From Vibrio sp. 16 (GTDB lineage Bacteria > Pseudomonadota > Gammaproteobacteria > Enterobacterales > Vibrionaceae), in contig NZ_OY808997.1 in NCBI RefSeq assembly GCF_963681195.1, positions 868,001 to 932,000 on the forward strand: a stretch of 64,000 nt of DNA. The letters run 5' to 3'. The notes under the pieces were generated by a model. It was given only the letters and a program-made list of their open reading frames with translations. It did no database searches and was not told where the DNA came from. The position numbers were made by a program, and so were the translations under genes. Shown here piece after piece: positions 9,043-20,500 of the stretch. Within the stretch, counting starts at the first letter, position 1. Every line of letters starts with the position of its first letter.

Positions 9043-9750
9043 ATGAAAAAAGCAGTCGTCGTGTTTAGTGGTGGTCAGGACTCAACCACGTGTTTAGTCA
9101 AAGCGCTAAAAGAGTTTGATGAAGTTCATGCCATTACCTTTGATTATGGCCAACGTCATAAATTAGAAATTGAAGTGGCAGAGCAACTGGCAATCAAACT
9201 GGGTGTGAAGGCGCACAAAGTAATGGATGTGGGTCTGCTCAATGAACTTGCGATCAGTTCTTTGACTCGCGATGACATCCCAGTTTCACACGAGTTGCAA
9301 GGTAATGGATTGCCGAACTCATTTGTTCCAGGACGCAACATCCTGTTTCTTACTTTAGCGGGTATCTATGCTTATCAAATTGGTGCAGATGCCGTGATTA
9401 CAGGTGTTTGTGAAACGGACTTTTCTGGCTACCCAGATTGCCGAGATGAGTTTGTCCGTTCGATGAACAATTCTCTGGTTCTCGGCATGGATAGAGCGTT
9501 TAATATTGAAACGCCGCTCATGTGGTTGAATAAAGCAGAAACATGGGCGCTGGCGGATCAGTATGACGCGTTGCAGCTCGTTCGTGAAAGCACTCTAACT
9601 TGCTACAACGGCATTGTGGGAGATGGTTGTGGAGATTGCCCTTCGTGTGATTTACGTAAAGCAGGTCTCAATGATTACCTATCCAACAAAGACGCGATTA
9701 TGTCTGAACTGGTGCGTAAGCAGAGCTCTCAAGATAAATCGGCTCATTAA
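9043..9750 (+). CDS. queC: 7-cyano-7-deazaguanine (preQ0) synthase QueC
   Basis: A 235-residue ATP-dependent ligase that turns the QueE product and ammonia into preQ0, the precursor of queuosine in tRNA. The PP-loop SGGQDSTT is at residues 8-15. The zinc site is visible near residue 190 as Cys in TCYNG and [21 protein letters not shown] precedes the ATG. Its last 53 bases are also the 3' end of the convergent GGDEF gene, which is unusual for a housekeeping gene. The C-terminal tail beyond the zinc site (about 40 residues) is within the family's normal range. Confidence 0.95.
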   Translation: MKKAVVVFSGGQDSTTCLVKALKEFDEVHAITFDYGQRHKLEIEVAEQLAIKLGVKAHKVMDVGLLNELAISSLTRDDIPVSHELQGNGLPNSFVPGRNILFLTLAGIYAYQIGADAVITGVCETDFSGYPDCRDEFVRSMNNSLVLGMDRAFNIETPLMWLNKAETWALADQYDALQLVRESTLTCYNGIVGDGCGDCPSCDLRKAGLNDYLSNKDAIMSELVRKQSSQDKSAH

Positions 9751-11668
9751 ACGCGTCAATCGTACGGTTCTTGCCCGTTTGCTTCACTTGATACAAGGCT
9801 TGATCCAAGATCGAATAGAGCTCATCAAAGTCAGACAATGGCTTTGATGTGGCCAGATACGCCATACTGGCAGTAACATTTAGCTTTTGGCGACTCTCAG
9901 ATTGGAAATAGGCCGTCGATATTGAATTATGCAGTTGTTCAACTCTGTCGGCCACATCGAGCTCATCAACTTTTGTCATCACAACGACAAACTCTTCCCC
10001 TCCTAAACGACCAAACAGATCACGGGCAGTGCATTGACTCTTGATCGCCTCTGCCACCTTTCTTAGCGCTTTATCGCCAGTTGGGTGGCCATACAGGTCA
10101 TTGATCTGCTTAAAATCATCCAAATCAAGTAAGATTACAAGATGTTTTAAGCGAGAATCACTGATTTTTGGTAGCAGCTTAATATCACGTATGGTCGATG
10201 CTCGGTTTTTCGCTCCGGTCACCGCATCGAGCTCCGCAACGTTTAGCGCGCGCTTTCTCGAATAGGAAGAGAAGATCAACAAGCCAATAAGTGCAGCGCA
10301 GCCAGATGCAAAAATGTGGAATAATGACTTATATTCACTAAGTTCGTCTGCGAGTTGCTCGTTTTTCTCCATCAGATCAGACTGCTGTAGTTGCTGGATG
10401 TATTCCCTTTGAGCAGTCCCCAAAGCAAGGTAGGCAGATTGATGCTGTTTGTCACGTTTACTGATTTCAGCGGTCACGTAAGCTTGGTGATATTGCAAGG
10501 CTTTTTGATACTGTTCCTGCGCCTCGGCAATATCAGATAGGCTCTTCAGCGCGTCCCCTTTGAGAGGAGCACTGCCAATGGCATCCGCTAGGCTTAGGGC
10601 GTTGTTGGCGAAGTCCTCAGCTCGAATGTGCATGGATTGTTTTTGGTATGCTTCAGAAAGAGTGAGGTAGATATCGCCCCTGATTTGGTCATTTCCTTGA
10701 ATAGAGGCATTTTCCAATGCTTCAAGTAAAAATGCGTTGCCCACATCGTAACTCTGCAATGCAATGTTCGCTTTGCCTAGCCCCAAAAGCGCATAAGTTA
10801 GCCCATAAACATGGTTGTATTTTACTAACGTGCGCCGTGATTGTTCGAAATGATGGATGGCTGATTCATAGTCTTGCGCACTAAGTAAAATATCCCCCAT
10901 GCTGTGATGGGTTTGCGCCAAAAGGAGTTCGCTTTTTGATTCACTACGAAGTTTTAAAGCGATATTGGCGTACTCTTTTGCCAGTGGTAGGTTACCAAGG
11001 TTTTTGAGTAGCAAAGAAGCATCATTATATACACCGGATGGATCGACATGGCTCGGTATGATGGCGAGATATTCTTGATAAGCCTTTAGTGCGCTCTGAT
11101 AATTCCCTAAATACTCTTGGTTGTTTGCGATAACGCGAAGCGCGAGATATTTCGGTAGTGTAGAGTGACGGCTATCGTCTAAATGTGTGTTAAGTGAAGA
11201 GCAATAGAGTGCGGCTTTGTGGAACTGACCCTGCCTATTGAGTGAGCGACATAGGTGATACTCAAACAGTATTTTGCCATTGAGATTGTTGGTTTCCATC
11301 GCATGGCGCAAAAGGGTTAAGTAGCCTTGTTTCGCTGCTCCAAACTTCAGGTGCTCTTCACTGTTGAGAGCGGAAATGAATGTTTGCTCAAGACGAGAAT
11401 ACTCCTCTTGATGAGGGATTTGATTTCCATGGTAAGGCTGGCCACGCAAGATCATGAATCCGTGAATTTTTGAGCTGACATACAGCTTCTCAATGCTTGG
11501 AGAAAGAGCGTTATAGCGATCCTGCAGCATTGCCAGCGCTCGCTGCTCATCGGATGCTAATACTTGATTGTAGGCTTGTTCCCAACTTGCAAGGTCATCT
11601 TGCGCAAGAGTCATGGGAGATAGCAGCAAAGTAACGAGTGTTAACCTAGAAAATAGACGTGTCATCAT
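9698..11668 (-). CDS. Periplasmic TPR-sensor diguanylate cyclase
   Basis: A 656-residue inner-membrane protein. A signal peptide (to about residue 23, ending MTLAQ) is followed by a long periplasmic domain of helical tetratricopeptide-like repeats up to about residue 390, a coiled-coil, one membrane helix near 453-470, and a C-terminal GGDEF domain from about 480. The active-site motif is GGEEF, with the Mg/GTP-binding [15 protein letters not shown] intact, so cyclic-di-GMP synthesis is expected. The inhibitory I-site position reads TARD instead of RxxD, so product inhibition is probably weak or absent. The stop codon lies inside queC on the other strand. It could influence the adhesin encoded nearby through c-di-GMP, but proximity is the only hint. 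Confidence 0.88.
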   Translation of the reverse strand: MMTRLFSRLTLVTLLLSPMTLAQDDLASWEQAYNQVLASDEQRALAMLQDRYNALSPSIEKLYVSSKIHGFMILRGQPYHGNQIPHQEEYSRLEQTFISALNSEEHLKFGAAKQGYLTLLRHAMETNNLNGKILFEYHLCRSLNRQGQFHKAALYCSSLNTHLDDSRHSTLPKYLALRVIANNQEYLGNYQSALKAYQEYLAIIPSHVDPSGVYNDASLLLKNLGNLPLAKEYANIALKLRSESKSELLLAQTHHSMGDILLSAQDYESAIHHFEQSRRTLVKYNHVYGLTYALLGLGKANIALQSYDVGNAFLLEALENASIQGNDQIRGDIYLTLSEAYQKQSMHIRAEDFANNALSLADAIGSAPLKGDALKSLSDIAEAQEQYQKALQYHQAYVTAEISKRDKQHQSAYLALGTAQREYIQQLQQSDLMEKNEQLADELSEYKSLFHIFASGCAALIGLLIFSSYSRKRALNVAELDAVTGAKNRASTIRDIKLLPKISDSRLKHLVILLDLDDFKQINDLYGHPTGDKALRKVAEAIKSQCTARDLFGRLGGEEFVVVMTKVDELDVADRVEQLHNSISTAYFQSESRQKLNVTASMAYLATSKPLSDFDELYSILDQALYQVKQTGKNRTIDAFNEPIYLESSAYAPVQT

Positions 11669-11779
11669 TATAGTTTTATTTAGATTTTGACGTCATTTTA
11701 GTACTGACCGTCATTAACGCACAATATGTGGTTATCGGAAGGTTGAGAAATTGCGAGGTAGGATCGTTTCGAATAAACA

Positions 11780-11801
11780 AAAGCGCCCGTTAGAGCGCTT
11801 T
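11780..11801 (-). terminator. Intrinsic terminator of the DUF2750 gene
   Basis: AAAGCGC at 11780-11786 pairs with GCGCTTT at 11795-11801. On the minus strand the stem is followed by TGTTTATT. Confidence 0.7.
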
Positions 11802-11806
11802 CGATG

Positions 11807-12160
11807 TTAGTTAAGGTAAAGCTTTGCTAGATCACTTGGCTCTAGCTCTTTGCCCTCAAGCGTTACGTTCCAGTTAGTGCCAACCAAAACGCCATCTTCT
11901 GCAAGCGTTAGTAGCCAATCTTCAACAAAAATATCGAGAGGGATTTCTAAAACTTCGAAATCTGCCCACTCTTCAACATTGTGAGCCACTGCATCTTCTT
12001 TCGCAGACCAGAATGGCATAACTTCGCTATTCTCAAATTCTGTTGAGTCACACGATAGCCAACCTTCTTCGTTGCGTAATCCCCAAACCAGTTTGTTTTG
12101 TTTGCTTTCAGCAACGAAAAGATCAAGGTTTGCTTGAATGTCTGAAGTTAATTTACTCAT
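11807..12160 (-). CDS. DUF2750 family protein
   Basis: A 117-residue acidic cytosolic protein resembling DUF2750. Family features I can see are FWSAKEDA in the middle, EEWADFEVLEIPLDIFVEDWL and the near-terminal VGTNWN. The family is common in gammaproteobacteria and has no assigned biochemical function. It is a single-gene unit with its own terminator. Nothing in the neighbourhood gives a role. Confidence 0.75.
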   Translation of the reverse strand: MSKLTSDIQANLDLFVAESKQNKLVWGLRNEEGWLSCDSTEFENSEVMPFWSAKEDAVAHNVEEWADFEVLEIPLDIFVEDWLLTLAEDGVLVGTNWNVTLEGKELEPSDLAKLYLN

Positions 12161-12223
12161 GAGGTTATTCTCTTAATTGCAATCGGGGATAGGGTAGCAC
12201 TGATGGCGGATAATCAAAAATAA

Positions 12224-12246
12224 AAAGGGAGCTTTACGCTCCCTTT
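12224..12246 (-). terminator. Terminator of the tolC-like/ompA-like operon
   Basis: AAAGGGAGC at 12224-12232 pairs with GCTCCCTTT at 12238-12246 across a 5-base loop. On the minus strand it ends in TTTTTATTTTTG. Confidence 0.85.
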
Positions 12247-12248
12247 GC

Positions 12249-12860
12249 TTATTTCTCAATCTTGGTGAAGATGGTCCATTCTTCTTTTACCTGACCTTTG
12301 TGGCCAATGACGCTTGCAACAACCTTACGGTTTTGTGCGTGCGCTTGTTCATCATCACCTTCTACAGATAAGTTAGTATCACCAAAACCGACGATAGTTA
12401 CGCGGTCGGCGTCAAGTTGATAGTCCAACAACAAGTTCTCAACCGCTTCGGCTCTTCGCTTAGACAGTTCAAGGTTGTAATCTGGGCGACCCACTTTACT
12501 TGCATAACCTTGCAGCTCTACAGTCGTCGATGGGTACTCTTCTAGGAAGTCTGCCAGTTCACGAATCTGAGTCATAAAGATTGGTTGAACGACATCTGAG
12601 TCATTCGCGAATAGGATGTGGAGATCAATCTTTTCTGAGGTGTTGATGTAAGTGCCACAACCGTCGTTATCAATTTCAGAACGAGCAGGTGTTTGTGGAC
12701 ATAAATCTCTCGCGTTGATCACGCCATCTTTGTCTTCGTCGAGCAGGTCATCAATTTGATTCGGTACAGGTGTCGCGATGTACTCGTACTCATCTTCTGC
12801 GTAGGCAACACCAGTAGAAAAAACGGTTGCGAGTATTAGGGAGTGTACTAGTGTTTTCAT
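12249..12860 (-). CDS. OmpA-family envelope protein of the adhesin locus
   Basis: A 203-residue exported protein. A signal peptide (MKTLVHSLILATVFSTGVAYA) is followed by an Asp-rich calcium-binding type-3 thrombospondin-like stretch (DLLDEDKDGVINARDLCPQT, residues about 37-56) and an OmpA C-terminal peptidoglycan-binding domain (about 85-190). That domain contains VELQGYASKVG and the NLELSKRRAEAVEN motif that binds diaminopimelate. There is no lipobox Cys and no membrane beta-barrel, so it is probably a periplasmic peptidoglycan-bound protein. It starts one base after the TolC-like stop, so the two are translationally coupled. OmpA-like genes accompany LapA/BpfA-type adhesin clusters in Shewanella and Vibrio. 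A role in holding the export channel or the adhesin to the cell wall is an inference. Confidence 0.85.
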   Translation of the reverse strand: MKTLVHSLILATVFSTGVAYAEDEYEYIATPVPNQIDDLLDEDKDGVINARDLCPQTPARSEIDNDGCGTYINTSEKIDLHILFANDSDVVQPIFMTQIRELADFLEEYPSTTVELQGYASKVGRPDYNLELSKRRAEAVENLLLDYQLDADRVTIVGFGDTNLSVEGDDEQAHAQNRKVVASVIGHKGQVKEEWTIFTKIEK

Positions 12861-12861
12861 A

Positions 12862-14166
12862 TTAATATTCTACAGCCTCGTTCCATTCATCAGGAGTGTC
12901 CACACGTAGCGCTGACAACAAACCACCTGTCGCGTTCATGACTCGGTATTTAGCATACTGTTCATCATATTTTGCGTCCAAATAACCTTTACGCGCCTCA
13001 AACAATTCGTTCTCAGTGTTCAAGAGATCCAATAGCGTACGTTTACCCAAACGGTATTGTTTTTCATAAGCGATAACAGTGTCTGATGCAGAATCAACAT
13101 GGTCAGCTAGGAATTCTTTTTGCTGAACCGTTAAGTCTAAAGCACTCCACGACAAGCGTAAGCCTTCTTCTACTGTTCTAAAGGTGTAGTTGCGAAGGTC
13201 TTTAGCTTTGTTCAGTTGATACGCAGCACTGTCTGAACGATCTGAATCTGAGCCACCATTATAGAGGTTGTATCTCATACGAAGCATCGCAGAAAATTCT
13301 TCGCTCGAGCCTTCGATACCGCCTGCGTCTTCACGCCAAGTTTGGTTCGCTTCAAATGACAAGGTCGGGTAGTTGACACCTTTAGTTTGATCGAATTGAA
13401 ATCTTGCTGAATCGACATCCGCTTGAGCGATTTTGATCACTGGGTGATTGTTCATCGCATCTTCAAGAGCATCATCGATGGTGAATGGAATCGCGTTCTG
13501 GTCTGCTCTAGGGAAGGTTAATCCTTGCGGTGCTTGACCAACAATGCGTTTAAACTGTGTATGAACGTCAAATAGGTTGTTTTGCGCAGCAAGCAGATTT
13601 CCGTGTGCTTTAGCTAGGCGAGCTTCAACTTGTGACATATCAGCCGTAGAGCCAATGCCGGAGTCGACACGTTTTTTGATATCACGATAAATTTCTTTGT
13701 GTACCGCTAAGTTGCTTTCTGATAGCGCGAGCACTTCATAAGCTTTCGTCGCGTCGAGGTAGATCTTAGTGACTTCTAGCGCGATGTCCTGTGCGTCAGC
13801 AAGCAATTGATAACGAACAGACTCAGCGTCAGCGGCTGTGCGATCCATGTCGTTTAGAGTTGCGTTTCCATCCCAAATAAGTTGAGTCAGAGTAATTGTT
13901 GCTTCTTTACGGGTTAATTCGTTTTCAGTTCCCGATGCAAGATCAACTTTTTCGTAGCCGATACCAGCATCAAGGTCAATTTTAGGGAGATAAGCGCCGA
14001 CTGAGGCTTCTGAGTCGTAGAATTTGCTCTGAAACTCATTATACGAAGCCTTAACCTTAGGGTTATTCGTTATTGTATACGCGACAGCCTGCTCTAATGT
14101 TTGGCTATGCGCAGGAAAGCTAAGTGCGACGGCGCAGCTTAGTACTTTCAACTTATTCCAATTCAC
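12862..14166 (-). CDS. TolC-family outer-membrane channel for type I secretion (LapE/AggA-like)
   Basis: A 434-residue outer-membrane efflux protein. A signal peptide ends near SFPAHS, then TLEQAVAYTITNNPKVKAS starts the typical two-fold repeat of long periplasmic helices and beta-strands. The second half begins near residue 215 (FTIDDALEDAMNNHPVIKIA), and the end carries YEKQYRLGKRTLLDLLNTENELFEA, a signature of the TolC/AggA group used with RTX adhesins. I placed the start at the GTG at 14166 because AAGGAGAG lies 5 bases before it; a TTG at 14184 is in frame but lacks a ribosome site. It is divergent from the adhesin gene and coupled to the OmpA-like gene, so it is the likely export channel for the adhesin. 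The cognate ABC protein and membrane-fusion protein are not in the window. Confidence 0.9.
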   Translation of the reverse strand: MNWNKLKVLSCAVALSFPAHSQTLEQAVAYTITNNPKVKASYNEFQSKFYDSEASVGAYLPKIDLDAGIGYEKVDLASGTENELTRKEATITLTQLIWDGNATLNDMDRTAADAESVRYQLLADAQDIALEVTKIYLDATKAYEVLALSESNLAVHKEIYRDIKKRVDSGIGSTADMSQVEARLAKAHGNLLAAQNNLFDVHTQFKRIVGQAPQGLTFPRADQNAIPFTIDDALEDAMNNHPVIKIAQADVDSARFQFDQTKGVNYPTLSFEANQTWREDAGGIEGSSEEFSAMLRMRYNLYNGGSDSDRSDSAAYQLNKAKDLRNYTFRTVEEGLRLSWSALDLTVQQKEFLADHVDSASDTVIAYEKQYRLGKRTLLDLLNTENELFEARKGYLDAKYDEQYAKYRVMNATGGLLSALRVDTPDEWNEAVEY

Positions 14167-14582
14167 TTCAACTCTCCTTAACAAGCTGTGATTCGCAGGA
14201 TCTTACTCAATTTAAAGTCTCATTTTTGAGAAGGTCTCTACGTAAACGTCAATAAAGTAACACTAATCGATTCAGTTATCTAATAGAAACAACAATAAAT
14301 GGCTTAAAAAACAGCGATGTTGATAAATCTGTGAGTCAGCCTACCGTAATTGGTTTAAGGAGCGCCATACCTTTTATAAACTGATACAATTGAGATCTTC
14401 ATTCAATATTTATGATTGAATAATGCAACATGTTTTTTATTGGTTGCAGATAGAGGGCGAAAAATTAGTTTTGCTAATTTATCAATAATGTTAATTTATA
14501 CTGAATATAAATAGTAACATTGCCAATTTATTGTCGTTTTGAAACAAGACGATAGAGGTAGTAAAGGATTAGGGGCTCGTTT
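14167..14582. promoter_or_regulatory. Divergent AT-rich regulatory region between the TolC-like and adhesin genes
   Basis: A 416-base gene-free stretch that must hold the promoters of both divergent units. It contains two perfect 7-bp inverted repeats: ATTCAAT at 14401-14407 with ATTGAAT at 14415-14421, and AAATTAG at 14462-14468 with CTAATTT at 14474-14480. TATACT and TATAAA boxes lie around 14497-14511, but no -35 box at ideal spacing is clear. I see no sigma-54 promoter and no ORF. Confidence 0.5.
14532..14554 (+). promoter_or_regulatory. Hairpin in the adhesin mRNA leader
   Basis: TGTCGTTTTG at 14532-14541 can pair with CAAGACGATA at 14545-14554 as RNA (10 pairs including two G-U) around an AAA loop. 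It ends 28 bases before the adhesin ATG and leaves the ribosome site AGGGG (near 14570) free. A pairing partner for a small RNA or a stability element is possible; the function is unproven. Confidence 0.4.
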
Positions 14583-17500
14583 ATGGGTTTTGGTGCATAC
14601 GTGGCGTTAAGCAATCTAGCTAGTGGACAAATAGTTGTAATCGATACTAATGGTAACGTACGACTTCTTCTCGAAGGTGAAACTCCGAGACCGGGTGAGG
14701 TAGTGCTTAACAATGAAGAAGTTCTCTTTAACGGTGAGCCTCAAATTAGTGCTGAACTGATCGGTGATGATGGTGCTGTGCAGGATATTACCAGTGAATT
14801 GGAAGATATCTTTGCAGCATTAGAAGACGGCCAAGATCCAACACAGTTGGGTGAAGAGTTTGCTACTGCGGCTGGTGGCCAAAGTGGCTCCAGTCTGACC
14901 GCTTCAGGCACCGTAGCCCGTGACGGTACTGAAACCATTGCCTCTACCGAATTCGTCACTCAAGGTTTCGCTTCGCTGGGTCTTTCAGAAACTCAGAGCC
15001 TTTCTTTACTTGAGCAATTTCAAATTCTTCAACAGCCGCCTGTTTTTGTCGATGGAAATTCGACGCCTCTAGGCAACGATATACAAGTTTCAACAGACGA
15101 AGATACCCCAGTCTCAGGGCAGTTAATCGCAACTGACCAAGATGGAGACAACCTAACCTTTACGCAAACCCAGCCTCCTACAAATGGTACCGTTACTGTA
15201 AATCCAGACGGCTCTTGGACCTACACACCTAACAACAACTTTGATGGCGGAGATAGCTTCCAAGTGACAGTTAGCGATGGAAACGGCGGTACTGATCAAA
15301 TCACCGTCAATGTAGGTGTTAATCCTATCCCAGAACTAAGTGTTAGTGGTGGTGGGGATGTTAATGAAGGGAATAGTGCAGAATTTACTATTGATCTAGA
15401 CAAGCCATCGGATCAAGACACGACAGTTAAATTAACCGTTGTAACGGGAAGCGCTGAAAGCGAAGACTTAGGCGATATCACAGTTACCACGCCAAACGGA
15501 ACGGTTTTGACCGTTAATCCTGATGGAACGGTAACAATTCCTGCTGGTGAAACATCAATTATTGTATCTATTAGTACCATTGATGACTCTGTCTTCGAAG
15601 GCGATGAAGATTTCAACTTAGTCGTTGAGCCTGTTGATGGTTTGATTGGCAGTGCGACCGGTACTGCCACCATCAAAGACGATGGTACGGGCCCAGGTCC
15701 AGGTACCCCAGACAACGACAAGCCTGAGCTTACCGTGACAGGCGGGGGTGATGTGAACGAAGGCACTGACGCTGTGTTCACGGTTTCACTCTCTAACGAA
15801 ACCGAAGCGCCAGTGGTCGTGAACCTTGCGCCAACCACTGATGGTTACAGCGCCGAAGCGGGTGACATCGGCGAGATGGTCGTGACGTATGTGGACAGCA
15901 ACAACCAGACGCAAACTCTTGTGGTCGATGGCAGCGGCAACGTGACCATCCCAGCGGGCATCACCGACATTACCGTGACCATCCCAACCACGGGCGATAA
16001 CGTCTACGAAGGCGACGAGACCTTTGGCCTTGTGGTCACCGAGAGTAATAACGTGACGTCAAACGGCAGTGCAACAGGGACCGCAACCATTAAAGACGAC
16101 GGTACGGGCCCAGGTCCAGGTACCCCAGATAATGATAATGATAAGCCTGAGCTTACTGTCACTGGCGGTGGCGATGTGAACGAAGGCACTGACGCCGTGT
16201 TCACGGTTTCACTCTCGAATGAGACAGAAGCGCCAGTCGTCGTAAACCTTGCGCCAACCACTGATGGTTACACGGCAGAAGCGGGTGATATCGGCGAGAT
16301 GGTCGTGACTTACGTTGACAGCAACAACCAAACGCAAACTCTCACTGTGGACGGCAGCGGCAACGTGACTATCCCAGCGGGTGTCACCGACATTACCGTG
16401 ACCATCCCAACCACGGGTGATGATGTGTACGAAGGTGACGAGACGTTCGGCTTAGTCGTAACCGAAAATAATGGTGTGACCACGAATGGCTCTGCTACTG
16501 GTACAGCGACGATCCAAGATGATAGTTCTGGTAAACCAACCCTGTCTGTAACGGATGCGGGTGACGTCAACGAAGGCACTGACGCCGTATTCACGGTTTC
16601 ACTCTCTAATGAAACCGAAGCGCCAGTGGTGGTCAACCTAGCGCCAACCACTGACGGTTACACCGCCGAAGCGGGTGACATCGGTGAGATGGTCGTGACG
16701 TATGTCGACAGCAACAACCAAACGCAAACACTGACGGTCGATGGCAGCGGCAACGTGACTATCCCTGCAGGCATCACCGACATTACGGTGACGATCCCAA
16801 CCTCGGGCGATGACGTCTACGAAGGCGACGAGACCTTTGGTCTTGTGGTCACTGAATCAAACAACGTGACCTCAAACGGCACAGCAACGGGCACCGCAAC
16901 CATCAAAGACGACGGTACGGGCCCAGGTCCAGGCACGCCAGACAACGATAAGCCTGAGCTTACCGTGACAGGCGGTGGTGATGTGAACGAAGGCACTGAT
17001 GCCGTGTTCACGGTTTCACTCTCGAATGAGACCGAAGCACCAGTCATCGTGAACCTTGCGCCAACCACTGATGGTTACACCGCCGAAGCGGGTGACATCG
17101 GTGAGATGGTCGTGACTTACGTCGACAGCAACAACCAAACGCAAACACTGACGGTCGATGGCAGCGGTAACGTGACCATCCCTGCGGGCATCACCGACAT
17201 TACGGTGACTATCCCAACCACGGGCGATGACGTCTACGAAGGTGATGAGACCTTTGGTCTTGTGGTGACGGAATCGAACAACGTGACGTCAAACGGCAGT
17301 GCGACCGGTACGGCGACCATCAAAGACGACGGTACGGGCCCAGGTCCGGGCACGCCAGATAACGATAAGCCAGAGCTTACTGTCACTGGCGGTGGTGATG
17401 TGAACGAAGGCACTGACGCCGTATTCACGGTATCGCTATCGAATGAAACGGAAGCGCCAGTGGTGGTCAACCTTGCGCCAACCACTGATGGTTACACGGC

Positions 17501-20500
17501 GGAAGCGGGTGACATCGGTGAGATGGTCGTGACCTACGTCGATAGCAATAACCAAACGCAAACACTGACGGTCGATGGCAGCGGTAACGTGACCATCCCT
17601 GCGGGCATCACCGACATTACGGTGACTATCCCAACCACGGGCGATGACGTCTACGAAGGTGATGAGACCTTTGGTCTTGTGGTGACGGAATCGAACAACG
17701 TGACGTCAAACGGCAGTGCGACCGGTACGGCGACCATCAAAGACGACGGTACGGGCCCAGGTCCGGGCACGCCAGATAACGATAAGCCAGAGCTTACTGT
17801 CACTGGCGGTGGTGATGTGAACGAAGGCACTGACGCCGTATTCACGGTATCGCTATCGAATGAAACGGAAGCGCCAGTGGTGGTCAACCTTGCGCCAACC
17901 ACTGATGGTTACACGGCGGAAGCGGGTGACATCGGTGAGATGGTCGTGACCTACGTCGATAGCAATAACCAAACGCAAACACTGACGGTCGATGGCAGCG
18001 GTAACGTGACCATCCCTGCGGGCATCACCGACATTACCGTGACCATCCCAACCACGGGCGATGATGTCTACGAAGGCGACGAGACGTTCGGCTTAGTCGT
18101 AACCGAAAATAATGGTGTGACCACGAATGGCTCTGCTACTGGTACAGCGACGATCCAAGATGATAGTTCTGGTAAACCAACCCTGTCTGTAACGGATGCG
18201 GGTGAGGTAAACGAAGGCACTGACGCCGTATTCACGGTTTCACTCTCTAATGAAACCGAAGCGCCAGTGGTGGTCAACCTAGCGCCAACCACTGACGGTT
18301 ACACCGCCGAAGCGGGTGACATCGGTGAGATGGTCGTGACGTATGTCGACAGCAACAACCAAACGCAAACTTTAACCGTGGACGGCAGCGGCAACGTGAC
18401 CATCCCAGCGGGCATCACTGACATTACGGTGACTATCCCAACTACGGGTGATGACGTCTACGAAGGCGATGAGACCTTTGGTCTTGTGGTTACTGAGAGT
18501 AACAACGTGACGTCAAACGGCAGTGCGACTGGCAGTGCAACCATCAAAGACGACGGTACGGGCCCAGGGCCGGGTACCCCAGACAACGACAAGCCTGAGC
18601 TTACTGTCACTGGCGGTGGTGACGTAAACGAAGGCACTGATGCTGTGTTCACGGTCTCGCTGTCGAACGAAACCGAAGCGCCAGTGGTGGTCAACCTTGC
18701 GCCAACCACCGACGGTTACACCGCCGAAGCGGGTGACATCGGCGAGATGGTCGTGACGTATGTCGACAGCAACAACCAAACGCAAACACTGACGGTCGAT
18801 GGCAGCGGTAACGTGACCATCCCTGCGGGCATCACTGACATTACGGTGACTATCCCAACTACGGGTGATGATGTCTACGAAGGCGATGAGACCTTTGGTC
18901 TTGTGGTCACTGAGAGTAACAACGTTACAACTAACGGTACGGCAACAGGGACCGCAACCATTAAAGACGACGGTACGGGCCCAGGTCCAGGTACCCCAGA
19001 TAACGACAAGCCTGAGCTTACTGTCACTGGCGGTGGCGATGTAAACGAAGGCACTGACGCCGTGTTCACGGTTTCACTCTCGAATGAGACAGAAGCGCCA
19101 GTCGTCGTAAACCTTGCGCCAACCACTGATGGTTACACGGCCGAAGCGGGTGACATCGGCGAGATGGTCGTGACTTACGTTGACAGCAACAACCAAACGC
19201 AAACTCTCACTGTGGACGGCAGCGGCAACGTGACTATCCCAGCGGGCATCACTGACATTACCGTGACCATCCCAACCACGGGTGATGACGTCTATGAAGG
19301 TGACGAGACGTTCGGTCTTGTGGTCACTGAGAGTAACAACGTGACGTCAAACGGCACGGCAACCGGTACCGCAACCATCAAAGACGACGGTACGGGTCCA
19401 GGTCCAGGCACGCCAGATAATGATAAGCCAGAGCTTACCGTGACAGGCGGTGGCGATGTGAACGAAGGCACTGATGCCGTGTTCACTGTCTCGCTATCGA
19501 ATGAAACCGAAGCGCCAGTGGTGGTTAACCTAGCGCCAACCACCGATGGTTACACGGCAGAAGCGGGTGACATCGGTGAGATGGTCGTGACGTATGTGGA
19601 CAGCAACAACCAAACGCAAACACTGACCGTGGATGGCAGCGGCAACGTGACCATCCCAGCGGGCATCACTGACATTACGGTGACCATCCCAACCACGGGC
19701 GATAACGTCTACGAAGGCGACGAGACCTTTGGTCTTGTGGTCACTGAAAGTAACAATGTCACTTCAAACGGCACGGCAACAGGTACTGCCACCATCAAAG
19801 ACGACGGTACGGGCCCTGGTCCGGGTACCCCAGACAACGACAAGCCTGAGCTTAGCGTCACTGGCGGTGGCGACGTGAACGAAGGCACCGATGCGGTCTT
19901 CACCGTTTCACTCTCTAACGAGACCGAAGCGCCAGTCGTCGTAAACCTTGCACCAACCACCGACGGTAACTACACCGCCGAAGCGAGTGACATCGGCGAG
20001 ATGGTCGTGACGTATGTCGACAGCAACAACCAAACGCAAACTCTCACTGTGGACGGCAGCGGCAACGTGACTATCCCAGCGGGTGTCACCGACATTACCG
20101 TGACCATCCCAACCACGGGTGATGATGTGTACGAAGGTGACGAGACGTTCGGCTTAGTCGTAACCGAAAATAATGGTGTGACCACGAATGGCTCTGCTAC
20201 TGGTACAGCGACGATCCAAGATGATAGTTCTGGTAAACCAACCCTGTCTGTAACGGATGCGGGTGAGGTAAACGAAGGCACTGACGCCGTATTCACGGTT
20301 TCACTCTCTAATGAAACCGAAGCGCCAGTGGTGGTCAACCTAGCGCCAACCACTGACGGTTACACCGCCGAAGCGGGTGACATCGGTGAGATGGTCGTGA
20401 CTTACGTTGACAGTAATAACCAGACGCAAACACTGACTGTGGATGGCAGCGGCAACGTGACCATCCCAGCTGGCATCACCGACATTTCGGTGACCATCCC

